Assembly (NCBI GenBank): GCA_028818755.1
Contig: JAPPNF010000167.1
Span: 124,001 to 188,000 of the forward strand
DNA: 64,000 nucleotides
Source of the DNA: Deltaproteobacteria bacterium
GTDB lineage: Bacteria; Desulfobacterota; Binatia; UBA9968; JAJDTQ01
Direction of reading: 5' to 3'
Part shown: in pieces, positions 16,647 through 25,889 of the stretch
Numbering within the stretch: position 1 is the first letter of the stretch
Layout of the letters: the number at the start of each line of letters is the position of its first letter
Made by a program: the position numbers and the translations under genes
The notes under the pieces: model-generated
Databases searched by the model: none
What the model saw: the letters and a program-made list of their open reading frames with translations, nothing else
Told to the model about the DNA's origin: nothing

Positions 16647-18394
16647 CGCAAGCCCCCAACCTGAACCATCTGTGGGCAACGCTGCTGGTCGAGGAGCTTG
16701 TCCGCAACGGCGTAGACACGTTCTGCGTCGCTCCAGGGTCGCGCAGCACGCCGCTGGTGGTGGCGGTAGCGCGACACGACCGGGCTCGGAGCATCGTCCA
16801 CTACGACGAGCGCGGGGCGGCCTTTCATGCGCTGGGTTACGGGCGCGTGACGGGTGTGCCGGCCGCGGTCATCACCACCTCGGGCAGCGCCCTCGCCAAC
16901 GTGTGGCCCGCCGTGGTGGAGGCATCGCTCGAGCACATCCCCCTGCTGGTGCTGAGCGGCGACCGGCCGCCGGAGCTTCAGGACTCCGGCGCCAACCAGA
17001 CCATGGACTAGGTGAAGTTCTTCGGCGCCTACGCGGAGTGGTCGGCGAGTCTCCCGTGTCCTTCCCTGGAAGTCGATCCGGCGGTGGTGCTCACCACCGT
17101 GGACCAGGCGGTGAGCTGCTGCGGCGGACCGTCCGGCGGCGCGGTCCACGTCAACTGCATGTTCCGGGAACCCTTGGCGCCCACGGCGCAGGGAGGCGAC
17201 TTCGAGACCTACCTTGAGCCCGTGAGAGCGTGGCGCGAAGGCGATGGCGCCTACAGCCGTTACGACAGTGCGCCGGCCCGCCCCGGGCCGGAGGTGTTGG
17301 CGGAAATGGCAGACTTGGCCGCGCGTCGGCCTCGCGGGATTCTGGTAGTCGGCCGGCTGGCTGACGCGGAGGCGCGCGCGGCGGTGGCCGATCTCGCCGA
17401 CGCACTGGGCTGGCCGTTCCTTCCCGATGTCACCTCGGGGCTCCGGCTGGACAGCAGGCAGGGGACCTCGGTGCCCTATCAGGACATCCTGCTCGGCTCA
17501 AAGGAGTTCATGCAACGGCACCCCATCGAGGCGGTAATACACGTGGGCGGGCGGTTCACTTCGAGACGGCTGCCGGACCACTTGGAGGCCCTGCGGCCCA
17601 GGGACTACGTGGTGGTGGACGAACACCGGGACCGGCAAGACCCCATTCACCGAGCCACACGACGGTTCCAGCTCTCCGTAGCCGATTTCTGCCGCGGGCT
17701 CACGGCGTTGATCCGGGATGTCGGCGACGCGGACTGGCTGGCGGATTGGCAGCGCGCATCGGAGCACGTGGGCGGCCTGTTGGCCGCGAGTCTGTCCGCG
17801 GATCAGTCCCTGAGCGAGCCCAAGGCGGCCTGGTTGGTGTCGCGCCATATCGGAGAGGCGGAAGGGTTGTACCTGGCTTCCAGCATGCCCGTCCGCGACG
17901 TGGACACCTTCGGCTGTCCGAGGCCGGAGCCGGCGGTGGTGGCTGCCAACCGGGGCGCGAGTGGCGTCGACGGCACCATCGCTACGGCCACGGGATTCGC
18001 GCGCGGTCTGGGCAAGTGCGTCACCCTCATGATCGGCGACCAGGCGTTTCTGCACGACCTGAACTCCCTGCGGCTGACCCGGACCCTCGACACCCCGTTC
18101 GTCATCGTCGTCTTGAACAACGACGGCGGCGGGATCTTCTCGTTCCTTCCAATCGCCGGCTTCTCCGACGTCTTCGAGCGCTACTTCGGCGTTCCCCACG
18201 GCATGACCTTCGAGCACGCCGCGGCATTGTTCGACTTAAACTACACCCGGCCGTCCTCGGCAGACGAGTTCGTCGACGCCTATGAACAGGCCCGGCGCCG
18301 GAGCGGAGCCACCGTCATCGAGGTACAGACCGCACGCCAGGACAACTACGAACTTCACCTGAGTCTGCGGAAAGAGGCGGTGGAAGGGTTGTAG
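16643..18394 (+). pseudogene. menD: MenD (SEPHCHC synthase) interrupted by an in-frame TAG
   Basis: MenD is a thiamine-diphosphate enzyme that joins 2-oxoglutarate-derived succinyl semialdehyde to isochorismate. The reading frame is 583 codons long and homologous throughout, but codon 123 (17009-17011) is TAG. The N-terminal part holds the catalytic-Glu region HYDERGAAFHALGYG and ends GANQTMD; family members normally read on with Gln in this context, so CAG to TAG is the simplest change. The second part starts with GTG directly after the TAG and holds the ThDP fold (GDQAFLHDLNSL, VVLNNDGGGIFSF). No Shine-Dalgarno site precedes that GTG. It could be a true nonsense mutation, a sequence error, suppression, or two chains made by restart. 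Confidence 0.85.
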
Positions 18395-18403
18395 CGTGGT
18401 TCG

Positions 18404-18432
18404 CCTGGATTCCGGGTCAAGCCCGGAATGAC
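18404..18432. repeat. Short palindromic repeat, family B-prime
   Basis: CCTGGATTCCGGGTCAAGCC followed by CGGAATGAC forms a hairpin with arms ATTCCGGG and CCCGGAAT. Relatives lie at 60687-60715 and 60759-60787. It occupies the gap between menD and menH and covers the possible menH ATG at 18428. Confidence 0.7.
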
Positions 18433-18478
18433 GATTCGAACACTGGCGGCTCCTCCGCGGCGAGACAAGGAAACCGGT

Positions 18479-19285
18479 TTGGCCGAACCGTACCGACTTC
18501 ACCATGAGCTTCACGGCAGCGGCACAGGCACGGACATGGCGCTGCTGTTCCTCCACGGCTTCATGGGCTCGGGGCGGGACTGGGTGGAGACGGTGCAGGC
18601 GTTGCCGGAGTATCGGTGCATCCTGATGGACCTCCCCGGGCACGGGCTGAGCACGGAATGCCCGTCTGGGGTCTATCCGATGCCGCGTACTGCTCTCGCG
18701 TTGCTGGCGGTGTTGGATGACCTGCGCGTCGGGCAGTGCGTGCCCGTGGGTTATTCGATGGGCGGACGGCTGGCGCTCTACCTCGCGTTGACCCACCCGG
18801 ACCGTTGCCCTGGGCTGGTGGTGGAATCGGGTTCTCCCGGGCTGGAATCGCAGCAGGAACGCGAGAGCCGCCGGGAGTGGGACGAAGCCAAGGCATCCGA
18901 GTTGGAACGGCAGGGGTTCGACGCCTTTCTGGAGGCTTGGTACCAGCAGCCGCTGTTCCACTCCATCGCCCGGAACGAAGCACGCTTCGCGGCGCTGATG
19001 GACCGGCGGCGGCACAACGATCCGGCGGGCCTCGCCCGCTCCCTCCGCCTCATGGGCACGGGTTCTCAGCCTTCCCTGTGGCCCCAACTCCCAAGCATCC
19101 CGTTCCCGTGGCTGGCCGTGGCCGGCGAGCTCGACTCCCGCTACAGAAAAACCATGCGGGATATGGTAAGCCTCTCGGAAAACGGCAGGCTCGTGACCAT
19201 CCCGGACGCGGGCCACAACACGCATTTCGAGAACCCCAAGGCATTCTCCCGCGCCCTGCGGGAGTTTCTGGTGTCCTGTCGCTGA
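18479..19285 (+). CDS. menH: MenH, SHCHC synthase (alpha/beta hydrolase)
   Basis: MenH eliminates pyruvate from SEPHCHC to give SHCHC. The protein (268 residues from TTG 18479) has LLFLHGFMGSGRDW (oxyanion region), the nucleophile elbow VGYSMGGRLAL and the C-terminal His in AGHNTHFENP. The TTG follows AAGGA and gives a normal N-terminus. An in-frame ATG at 18428 would add 17 residues but lies inside a repeat, so I prefer the later start; this is uncertain. Position between menD and menB supports the assignment over a generic hydrolase. Confidence 0.87.
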   Translation: MAEPYRLHHELHGSGTGTDMALLFLHGFMGSGRDWVETVQALPEYRCILMDLPGHGLSTECPSGVYPMPRTALALLAVLDDLRVGQCVPVGYSMGGRLALYLALTHPDRCPGLVVESGSPGLESQQERESRREWDEAKASELERQGFDAFLEAWYQQPLFHSIARNEARFAALMDRRRHNDPAGLARSLRLMGTGSQPSLWPQLPSIPFPWLAVAGELDSRYRKTMRDMVSLSENGRLVTIPDAGHNTHFENPKAFSRALREFLVSCR

Positions 19286-19363
19286 CGCATTCGCAGTCGA
19301 GGTGGGCGGGACCTCTTGCCGGCTACACGGAGCGCCCGGGGGTCACAGGATTGAGGTTTGACT

Positions 19364-20185
19364 ATGGCTGCAATCGAATGGACCGAGGCGGGGCAGTACA
19401 CCGACATCAAGTACCACAAGACCGACGGCATCGCGAAGATCACCATCAACCGGCCGGAGGTGCGCAACGCCTTCCGGCCGCTGACGGTGGAGGAGATGAT
19501 CCAGGCGCTGGACGAGGCGCGCAACGACCCCACCATCGGCGTGGTGATCCTCACCGGCGAGGGCAGGGAAGCGTTCTGCTCCGGCGGCGACCAGAAGGTG
19601 CGCGGGGATTCAGGGTACAAGGACGCGGCCGGCGTGCACCGGCTGAACGTGCTGGATTTTCAGCGCCAGATGCGCAGTTGCCCCATGCCCGTCATCGCTA
19701 TGGTGGCGGGTTACGCCGTGGGCGGCGGCCACGTGCTGCACGTCATGTGCGACCTCACCATCGCCGCCGACAACGCCATCTTCGGGCAGACCGGCCCACG
19801 GGTGGGCTCCTTCGACGGCGGCTACGGCGCCACCTACCTGGCGCGCATCGTCGGCCAGAAGAAGGCGCGCGAGATCTGGTACCTGTGCCGGCAGTACAAT
19901 GCCCAGGAGGCCCTGGACATGGGTCTGGTGAACGCGGTGGTGCCCTACGAGCGGCTCGAGGAGGAGACGGTCCAGTGGTGCCGCGAGATCCTCGCCAAGT
20001 CGCCCATCGCCATCCGCTGCCTCAAGGCCGCGTTCAACGCCGACTGCGACGGCCAGGCCGGCCTGCAGGAACTGGCCGGCAACGCCACCATGCTCTTCTA
20101 CATGACCGAAGAAGGGCAGGAGGGGCGCAACGCGTTCGTCGAGAAACGCCAGCCTGACTTCTCCAAGTTCCCCAGGCGTCCCTGA
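19364..20185 (+). CDS. menB: MenB, 1,4-dihydroxy-2-naphthoyl-CoA synthase
   Basis: A 273-residue crotonase-fold enzyme that closes the naphthoquinone ring from O-succinylbenzoyl-CoA. Diagnostic segments are [52 protein letters not shown] and [14 protein letters not shown]. The GSFDGG and QYNAQEA strings distinguish MenB from enoyl-CoA hydratases. The ATG at 19364 is placed by a GAGG site. Confidence 0.95.
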   Translation: MAAIEWTEAGQYTDIKYHKTDGIAKITINRPEVRNAFRPLTVEEMIQALDEARNDPTIGVVILTGEGREAFCSGGDQKVRGDSGYKDAAGVHRLNVLDFQRQMRSCPMPVIAMVAGYAVGGGHVLHVMCDLTIAADNAIFGQTGPRVGSFDGGYGATYLARIVGQKKAREIWYLCRQYNAQEALDMGLVNAVVPYERLEEETVQWCREILAKSPIAIRCLKAAFNADCDGQAGLQELAGNATMLFYMTEEGQEGRNAFVEKRQPDFSKFPRRP

Positions 20186-20215
20186 GCCAGCCGCAAGCGA
20201 CAAGAGTCCCTCCCA

Positions 20216-21118
20216 GTGGCACAGGACACGCGCCCCGAGCCGCCAGGCGCCGTCGCGGTCTGGATCCTGGCGGCAAGACCCAAGACCCTCTGGGCCTCCA
20301 TCTCCCCGGTGGTCATCGGCATTGCCATGGCCTTCGGCGACGGCGGGTTCCACGCGCCCGCGGCGCTGGTGGCGCTGGCGTGCTCGGTGCTGATACAGGT
20401 CGCCACCAACTTCGCCAACGACCTCTTCGACTACGAGAAGGGCGCGGACACCGAGGCCCGGCAGGGGCCAATGCGTGTCACGCAGGCCGGACTCGTAACC
20501 CCCGGCATGATGAAGCGCGGTATCTTCGCGGTGCTGATGCTCACCTTGCTTGGGGGCCTCTACCTCATCTGGCGCGGCGGATGGCCGGCCGCCCTCATCG
20601 GCGTCCTCTCGGTGACGGCCGGGCTGCTGTACACCGGCGGACCCCGCCCCTTGGGGTACCTGGGCCTGGGCGATTTGTTCGTGCTGATCTTCTTCGGCCC
20701 GGTGGCGGTGGCCGGCACCTACTACGTGCAGGCTCTGACCGTCAACGCCACGGTGATCATCGCCGGCTTGGCCCCGGGCCTCCTGTCCGTCGCCATCCTT
20801 GCGGTCAACAACCTCCGCGACGCGGATGAAGACCGCCGGACCGGCAAGCGCACGCTCGCGGTGCGCTTCGGCCCGGGCTTCACCCGGGCCGAATACATCA
20901 TCGCCGTGGTGGTGGCCTGCATACTGCCGCTGGTGCTCTACCTCGCCTCGGGGCAACATCCTTATTCGGTCGCGGCCGTCGCCGTGGTTGCCGTGGCGTT
21001 GCCGGCGTTCCGCCGCCTCTTCACTACCGAAGGCCCGCTGCTGAACCCCGTCCTCGCCTACACCGCCCGCCTGCTCTTGCTTTACAGCGCCGTGTTCTCT
21101 ATCGGTTGGATTCTGTGA
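20216..21118 (+). CDS. menA: MenA, 1,4-dihydroxy-2-naphthoate prenyltransferase
   Basis: A 300-residue UbiA-family membrane enzyme that attaches the isoprenoid tail to dihydroxynaphthoate. The first Asp-rich motif is NFANDLFDYEKGAD near residue 67, and the second is NNLRDADEDRRTGKRTLAVR near residue 200. About eight to nine membrane spans are visible. The start is GTG at 20216, 30 bases after menB. Its TGA overlaps a GTG start for menC (GTGA). Confidence 0.93.
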   Translation: MAQDTRPEPPGAVAVWILAARPKTLWASISPVVIGIAMAFGDGGFHAPAALVALACSVLIQVATNFANDLFDYEKGADTEARQGPMRVTQAGLVTPGMMKRGIFAVLMLTLLGGLYLIWRGGWPAALIGVLSVTAGLLYTGGPRPLGYLGLGDLFVLIFFGPVAVAGTYYVQALTVNATVIIAGLAPGLLSVAILAVNNLRDADEDRRTGKRTLAVRFGPGFTRAEYIIAVVVACILPLVLYLASGQHPYSVAAVAVVAVALPAFRRLFTTEGPLLNPVLAYTARLLLLYSAVFSIGWIL

Positions 21119-22206
21119 CCATATCGAGCTGCCGGATCTTTCGATACCGCCTGCCGTTGACGGGGCCGTTGCCGCTGGCAGGGGGCGTGATTCACGAGCG
21201 CAGGGGGGCGCTGGTGCGGATCGAATCGGATTCGGGAGCCGCGGGTTGGGGGGATGTGGCGCCATTGCCGGGGTTCAGCCGGGAGACGATTGACGCGGCC
21301 GAGTTGGAGTTGACGGCTTGGGCGGAGCGCTTGAGGGGGGTGGAATACAATCCACCGGGAGACAGTCTGGAATCGTGGCTGGAGTGCGAGCCGGTCCGGG
21401 TGCCGTCGGCAGCGGTGCGGTTTGGGCTCGAGACGGCGCTGGCGTCCGTGTCGCGGCAGTCGGTGGATGGAGCGGCGGCCGAGTTGACGAGCTTCGACGG
21501 CACGGTTCCGGTCAACGGATTGCTGGCGGGTTCCCGCGAGCAGGTTCTCGCGGATGCCGGGCGGCTCCGGGACGCGGGTTGCCGGGCGGTCAAGCTCAAG
21601 GTGGGCGGCCGGCCGGTGGTTGAAGATGTGGAGCTTACCCGGGTGGTCCGTGACACCATTGGCGACGGCGTGGCTCTCAGGCTCGATGCCAATCGGAGCT
21701 GGACCCTGGAGCAGGCGGTGGCGTTCGGCCGGGAGATCGGCGACAGCGGCGTGGAATATCTGGAGGAACCGTTGCGCGAGCCGGAGCATCTGCGAGAGCT
21801 CTTCGATGCCACCGGCATTCCGGTGGCGTTGGATGAAAGCCTGCTCGTGCTTCGTCCCGACGATCTCGAAGGACGCCGTGATGTGGGCGCGGTAGTGCTG
21901 AAGCCGACGCTGCTGGGCGGGCTCGCAAGGGCGCGGGAATGGGCCGCCCGAGCGCTGGCGCTGGACATCCGTCCCGTGGTGAGCAGTTGCTTTGAAAGCG
22001 GCGTCGGATTGCTGGCGCTGGCGGAGTTTGCCTGGGCGTCCACCGGGGACGCGGTGCCGGCGGGCCTCGACACCTATCGCTGGCTTGGCGCGGACGTGGT
22101 CGAGCCACGTATTCCGTTCCGGTCTGGCGCCATCGAGTGGAACGCCGCCACGGCTCGGGGGCGCCGCATCGACGCATCGAGGTTGAGCGAGATACCGCAT
22201 GACTGA
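21115..22206 (+). CDS. menC: MenC, o-succinylbenzoate synthase
   Basis: A 363-residue enolase-superfamily enzyme that dehydrates SHCHC to o-succinylbenzoate. The KxK motif is in AVKLKVGGRPV, the metal ligands lie in LRLDANRSW, EYLEEPLRE and VALDESLLV, and a later Lys in AVVLKPTLLGG. The GTG at 21115 overlaps the menA stop; a TTG nine bases upstream is the alternative. It overlaps menE by 8 bases. The operon position separates it from other muconate-cycloisomerase-like enzymes. Confidence 0.92.
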   Translation: MTISSCRIFRYRLPLTGPLPLAGGVIHERRGALVRIESDSGAAGWGDVAPLPGFSRETIDAAELELTAWAERLRGVEYNPPGDSLESWLECEPVRVPSAAVRFGLETALASVSRQSVDGAAAELTSFDGTVPVNGLLAGSREQVLADAGRLRDAGCRAVKLKVGGRPVVEDVELTRVVRDTIGDGVALRLDANRSWTLEQAVAFGREIGDSGVEYLEEPLREPEHLRELFDATGIPVALDESLLVLRPDDLEGRRDVGAVVLKPTLLGGLARAREWAARALALDIRPVVSSCFESGVGLLALAEFAWASTGDAVPAGLDTYRWLGADVVEPRIPFRSGAIEWNAATARGRRIDASRLSEIPHD

Positions 22207-23653
22207 GATTCGCTGCCCCCTCGAAGAAGCGGCCGAGCGACACGGCGCCCGGCCTGCAGTGGTCAGCGGCGCGAGGGTCGTCTCCTACGCGGAGTTTCAC
22301 CAGCGCGTGGCCGCGGTGGCCGCGGCGCTCCAACGGGCGGGATGTGGCACCGGCGAGCGCGTGGCCATCTTCGCTCCCAACAGCCCGGATTACCTGGTAT
22401 GGCTGCTGGCGATCCTGCGCCTGGGGGCGGTGTGCTGTCCCATGAACACGCGGCTCCCGCACCGCACGGTGGCGGAGCTTCTGCGCCGCGTGGACTGCTG
22501 CTGGCTGGTGGTGGAGGCCCGGGAGCAGGCCGGGATCAGCAGCTTGTCGAGCGATGTCCGTATCCTGGAAGGCCGGGAGTTGAAGGAGGCTGGAGCGCCT
22601 CCCCTTGACGACGCTCAGAGTTGCACCATGCCCCTCGACCGCCCGGCCACCATCGTCTTCACCTCCGGCAGCACCGGCACCCCCAAGGCCGTGCTCCACT
22701 CCTACGGCAACCACTACTACAATGCCTTGGGCTCCAACACGAACCTGTTGCTGGCTCACGGCGACCGTTGGCTGCTGGACCTGCCGCTCTATCACGTGGG
22801 CGGGCTCGGCATCCTGTTCCGGTCCCTGCTGGCGGGCTCCACGGTGGTGATGCCCGACCAGGGGGAGCCCCTCGACGCGGTGCTGGGCCGGTACGAGGTC
22901 ACCCACCTGTCGGTGGTGGTGACGCAACTGCACCGGCTGTTGCAGCAGCCGGAGTCCGTGCGCTACCCTGCGCTCCGTTACATCATCCTGGGCGGCAGCC
23001 CGGTGCCGCTGAAGCTGCTGGAGCGCGCCGCCGCACGCGGCCTGCCGGTGTTCGCCAGTTACGGCTGCACCGAGATGGCCTCGCAGGTGGCCACCACCGG
23101 ACCGGGCTCCACCACCGCCCAGCGGTTGACGTCGGGGAAGCTGCTGCCGCACCGCAGGCTGCGCATCGGGGAAGAGGGAGAGATCCAGTTGGCCGGAGAG
23201 ACCCTGTTCATGGGCTATGTCGAGGGCGGCAGGCTGCGCCGGCCCTTGACAGACGACGGCTGGTTCGCCACCGGCGACCTCGGGAGGTTGGACGAGGACG
23301 GGTACCTGACGGTCATCGGCCGGCGCGACAACCGGTTCTTCTCCGGCGGCGAGACCATTCATCCCGAGGAGATCGAGCGCGTCCTGACCGATCACGACGG
23401 CGTCCAGCAGGCGGTGGTGGTGCCCATCGCCGACGAGGAGTTCGGCCAGCGCTGCGTGGCGTTCGTGCAGCCGCGCGGGAGTTGCCCCGACGGCCTGTCG
23501 CTGGCGGAGTGGCTGGGGCAGACCCTGCCGCGTTACAAGGTGCCGGACGCGTTCTACCAGTGGCCCGCCGCCGAAGCCAACGCGTTCAAGGTCGACCGGG
23601 CACGGTTCCGCCGTCTGGCGGTGGACGGGCCGAGGGTCCCGTTGGGAGAATAG
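22199..23653 (+). CDS. menE: MenE, o-succinylbenzoate-CoA ligase
   Basis: A 484-residue adenylate-forming ligase that makes O-succinylbenzoyl-CoA for MenB. The P-loop-like motif is IVFTSGSTGTPKAVLHSYG, followed by ASYGCTEMAS, GWFATGDLGRLDEDGYL and FFSGGETIHPEEIE. The catalytic Lys of the C-terminal lid is expected in ANAFKVDRA. It ends in TAG, which shows that TAG acts as a normal stop codon in this operon and bears on the menD question. Confidence 0.93.
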   Translation: MTEIRCPLEEAAERHGARPAVVSGARVVSYAEFHQRVAAVAAALQRAGCGTGERVAIFAPNSPDYLVWLLAILRLGAVCCPMNTRLPHRTVAELLRRVDCCWLVVEAREQAGISSLSSDVRILEGRELKEAGAPPLDDAQSCTMPLDRPATIVFTSGSTGTPKAVLHSYGNHYYNALGSNTNLLLAHGDRWLLDLPLYHVGGLGILFRSLLAGSTVVMPDQGEPLDAVLGRYEVTHLSVVVTQLHRLLQQPESVRYPALRYIILGGSPVPLKLLERAAARGLPVFASYGCTEMASQVATTGPGSTTAQRLTSGKLLPHRRLRIGEEGEIQLAGETLFMGYVEGGRLRRPLTDDGWFATGDLGRLDEDGYLTVIGRRDNRFFSGGETIHPEEIERVLTDHDGVQQAVVVPIADEEFGQRCVAFVQPRGSCPDGLSLAEWLGQTLPRYKVPDAFYQWPAAEANAFKVDRARFRRLAVDGPRVPLGE

Positions 23654-23675
23654 GACTAAAGGGACCCCACGAATC

Positions 23676-23728
23676 CGTCATTCCCGCAAAAGCATGCCCT
23701 CGATTCCGATCGGGCGCGGGAATCCAGG
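23676..23728 (+). repeat. 53-bp repeat, family B, copy 1
   Basis: Begins CGTCATTCCCGCAAAAGCAT and ends GCGGGAATCCAGG, so the ends ATTCCCGC and GCGGGAAT pair. An inverted copy with 48 of 53 identical bases (my hand alignment) lies at 26679-26731. It sits between menE and the E1 alpha gene. Confidence 0.8.
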
Positions 23729-23794
23729 AGGGGTGGGTCGAGGAAACATCGTGGGGAGGAGGCTTTCCACAGGCTGGCGGAAGGAAGGAGTCAC

Positions 23795-24793
23795 ATGAAG
23801 GCAGCGAAGCACGGGAATACGAAGCCGACGGAGCGCCGGGACAGCAACCGCGAACTGTTGTCGCTGCTGCGGCGAATGTGGCTGATTCGCGCCTTCGAGG
23901 AGAAGGTGTCGACGCTCTACGCGGCGCGGGAGATCGTCGGGCTGCTGCACCTCGGCATCGGGCAGGAGGCGGTGGCGGTGGGGGTGTGCGGCCTGCTCGA
24001 CACCGACGACGCGGTCTACGGCGGGCACCGCTCCCACGGGCACGCCATCGCCAAGGGCGCGGACGTGAACCGGCTCATGGCGGAGCTGGCCGGACGCGTC
24101 ACCGGCTATTGCCGCGGCAAGGGCGGCTCCATGCACGTGGTGGCCGCGGAGACCGGCTTCGTCACCGCCAGCGGCGTGGTGGGGGGCACCGTACCCCTGG
24201 CCCTGGGCGCGGCTTTCGCCGCCCGGGAGAAGGGCGCCGGGCGCGTGGCGGTGGTGTTCTTCGGCGACGGCGCCGGCCAGACCGGTCCCTTTCACGAGTC
24301 CCTGAACATCGCCAGCTTGTGGCAGCTTCCGGTGATCTTCGTGTGCGAGAACAACGGCTATGCCGAGTTCACGCCGCTCTCCGCGCACACCAGGGTAGAG
24401 CGGCTGGCGCAGCACGCCAGCACCTATGGCATCCCCAGCGCCACCGTCGACGGCAACGACATCCTGACGGTGCGCAAGGCCATGGGCCGGGCCGTGGACA
24501 ACGCCCGCGCTGGCAAGGGCCCGACCTTCGTGGAGTGCCTGACCTATCGGCTCCGCGGGCATTACGAGGGCGATCCGGGCAAGTACCGGGAGCTTTCGCA
24601 GTTGGCCGACTGGAAGAAGAAGGACCCCATCGCCCGCTTCACGCGGGTGCTGAAGCGCCGGCACGCCGCCTCGGCCAAGGACTTCGAGAAGGCCGAGAGC
24701 GACGCGCGGGCACTGGTGGAGGCAGCCGCCGAGTTCGCGCTGTCGTCGCCGTGGCCCGAGCCCGAGGAAACCGCGACGCAAGTGTGCGCGTGA
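23795..24793 (+). CDS. 2-oxoacid/acetoin dehydrogenase E1 alpha subunit
   Basis: A 332-residue alpha subunit of a thiamine-diphosphate E1 component that decarboxylates pyruvate, acetoin or a branched 2-oxoacid. Key segments are YGGHRSHGHAIAKGADV, GKGGSMHV and the ThDP motif FFGDGAGQTGPFHESLN running to CENNGYAEF. The His-rich and GKGGSMH segments are closest to acetoin-dehydrogenase (AcoA) and PdhA types. The beta gene follows with an 7-base gap. No E2 or E3 gene is adjacent. A possible GGAAGGAG site precedes the start. Confidence 0.88.
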   Translation: MKAAKHGNTKPTERRDSNRELLSLLRRMWLIRAFEEKVSTLYAAREIVGLLHLGIGQEAVAVGVCGLLDTDDAVYGGHRSHGHAIAKGADVNRLMAELAGRVTGYCRGKGGSMHVVAAETGFVTASGVVGGTVPLALGAAFAAREKGAGRVAVVFFGDGAGQTGPFHESLNIASLWQLPVIFVCENNGYAEFTPLSAHTRVERLAQHASTYGIPSATVDGNDILTVRKAMGRAVDNARAGKGPTFVECLTYRLRGHYEGDPGKYRELSQLADWKKKDPIARFTRVLKRRHAASAKDFEKAESDARALVEAAAEFALSSPWPEPEETATQVCA

Positions 24794-24800
24794 GGTGGGT

Positions 24801-25784
24801 ATGCCGGAGTTGAGCTATCTGGAAGCCATCCGCTCGGGACTGCTGGCGGAGATGCGGGAGGACCCCTCGGTCTACGTCCTGGGCGAGGACGTGGCGCTGG
24901 GAGGCCCCTTTGGGGTGACTCAGGGGATTGCCGAGGAGCTGGGCGCGCACCGGGTCGTAAACACTCCCATCAGCGAGGGCACGGTCATGGGGGTGGCCAT
25001 CGGCGCGGCGCTGTCGGGCCTGCGCCCGGTGGTGGAGATCATGTTCGTGGACTTCATCACGCTGGCCATGGACCAGCTCGTCAACCACGCGGCCAAGCTT
25101 CACTACATGTCCGGCGGGCAGCTCAAGGTCCCGCTGACAGTGCGGGTCCAGTGCGGCGTCCAGGGCAACATGGGCGCGCACCATTCCCAGAGCCTGGAGT
25201 CGTGGTTCCTCCACGTGCCGGGCCTCAAGGTCGTCATGCCGTCGAACCCGGCCGACGCCGAGAGCCTCATGAGGGATGCGATCCGCGACGACAACCCGGT
25301 GCTGTTCGTGGAGCACCGGGGCCTCTATTTCTCCCGCGCCGAGGTTCCCGAAGGCGGAAGCGGCCTTGCCATGGACAAGGCGGCGGTGCTCCGGGAAGGC
25401 GCCGACGTGACGGTGGCCGCGGTCTCCAAGATGGTGGGGCCGGCCCTTGAGGCGGCGGCTGCGTTGGCGGGCGAGGGGGTTTCCGTGGAGGTCGTCGACC
25501 TCCGGAGCCTGGTTCCGCTGGACATCGACACCTTGGTGGAGTCGGTCAGGAAGACGTCACGTCTGATCGTCGTGCACGAGGCGGTGGAGCAGGGCGGCGT
25601 GGGCGCCGAGGTCGCCGCCCGGGTGCAGGAAGAAGCTCTCTACTATCTCGACAGCCCCATCCTCCGCGTCGCCGCCCCCAACGCCCCGGTGCCGTGCGCG
25701 CCGCCGCTGGAGAGCGCCTTCGTTCCCGACAAGGAACGAATCGTGGAGGCCGTGCGCCGCGCGCTTTCGAGCCAATTCCCGTGA
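24801..25784 (+). CDS. 2-oxoacid/acetoin dehydrogenase E1 beta subunit
   Basis: A 327-residue transketolase-like beta subunit that completes the alpha2-beta2 E1. Typical segments are YVLGEDVALGGPFGVTQG, NTPISEGTVMGVAIGAAL, YMSGGQLKVPLTVR, GAHHSQSLESWFLHVPGL and the C-terminal VVDLRSLVPLDIDTL. The ATG at 24801 follows GAGG; a GTG six bases upstream is possible. The gene ends in a convergent terminator region. With E2 and E3 not seen, the complex must borrow them from elsewhere, or this pair acts differently. Confidence 0.9.
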   Translation: MPELSYLEAIRSGLLAEMREDPSVYVLGEDVALGGPFGVTQGIAEELGAHRVVNTPISEGTVMGVAIGAALSGLRPVVEIMFVDFITLAMDQLVNHAAKLHYMSGGQLKVPLTVRVQCGVQGNMGAHHSQSLESWFLHVPGLKVVMPSNPADAESLMRDAIRDDNPVLFVEHRGLYFSRAEVPEGGSGLAMDKAAVLREGADVTVAAVSKMVGPALEAAAALAGEGVSVEVVDLRSLVPLDIDTLVESVRKTSRLIVVHEAVEQGGVGAEVAARVQEEALYYLDSPILRVAAPNAPVPCAPPLESAFVPDKERIVEAVRRALSSQFP

Positions 25785-25795
25785 TCGCGGAAACC

Positions 25796-25853
25796 ATTTC
25801 TCCTTCTGACAAGGAGAAATTTCGGTCAAGTTCTCCTTCCCAAAGGGAGAACT
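25796..25853. terminator. Two tandem hairpins between convergent genes
   Basis: Hairpin 1 at 25796-25820 has perfect 10-bp arms ATTTCTCCTT and AAGGAGAAAT with loop CTGAC. Hairpin 2 at 25829-25853 has arms AGTTCTCC and GGAGAACT. Both arms share TTCTCC. They lie between the E1 beta gene and the opposed crotonase gene and probably end both transcripts. Confidence 0.65.
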
Positions 25854-25889
25854 CGCTTGCCGCAGCTCGTACGGGGTTGATGGGCGTCA

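Noticed and set aside
21677-23395. A 572-codon minus-strand ORF opposite menE and menC.
   Set aside because: It is mirror sequence of menE and menC, without domains or a start site.
16643-23653. Global reassignment of TAG to an amino acid.
   Set aside because: menE, the CoxG-like gene, thiS and other genes end normally in TAG.
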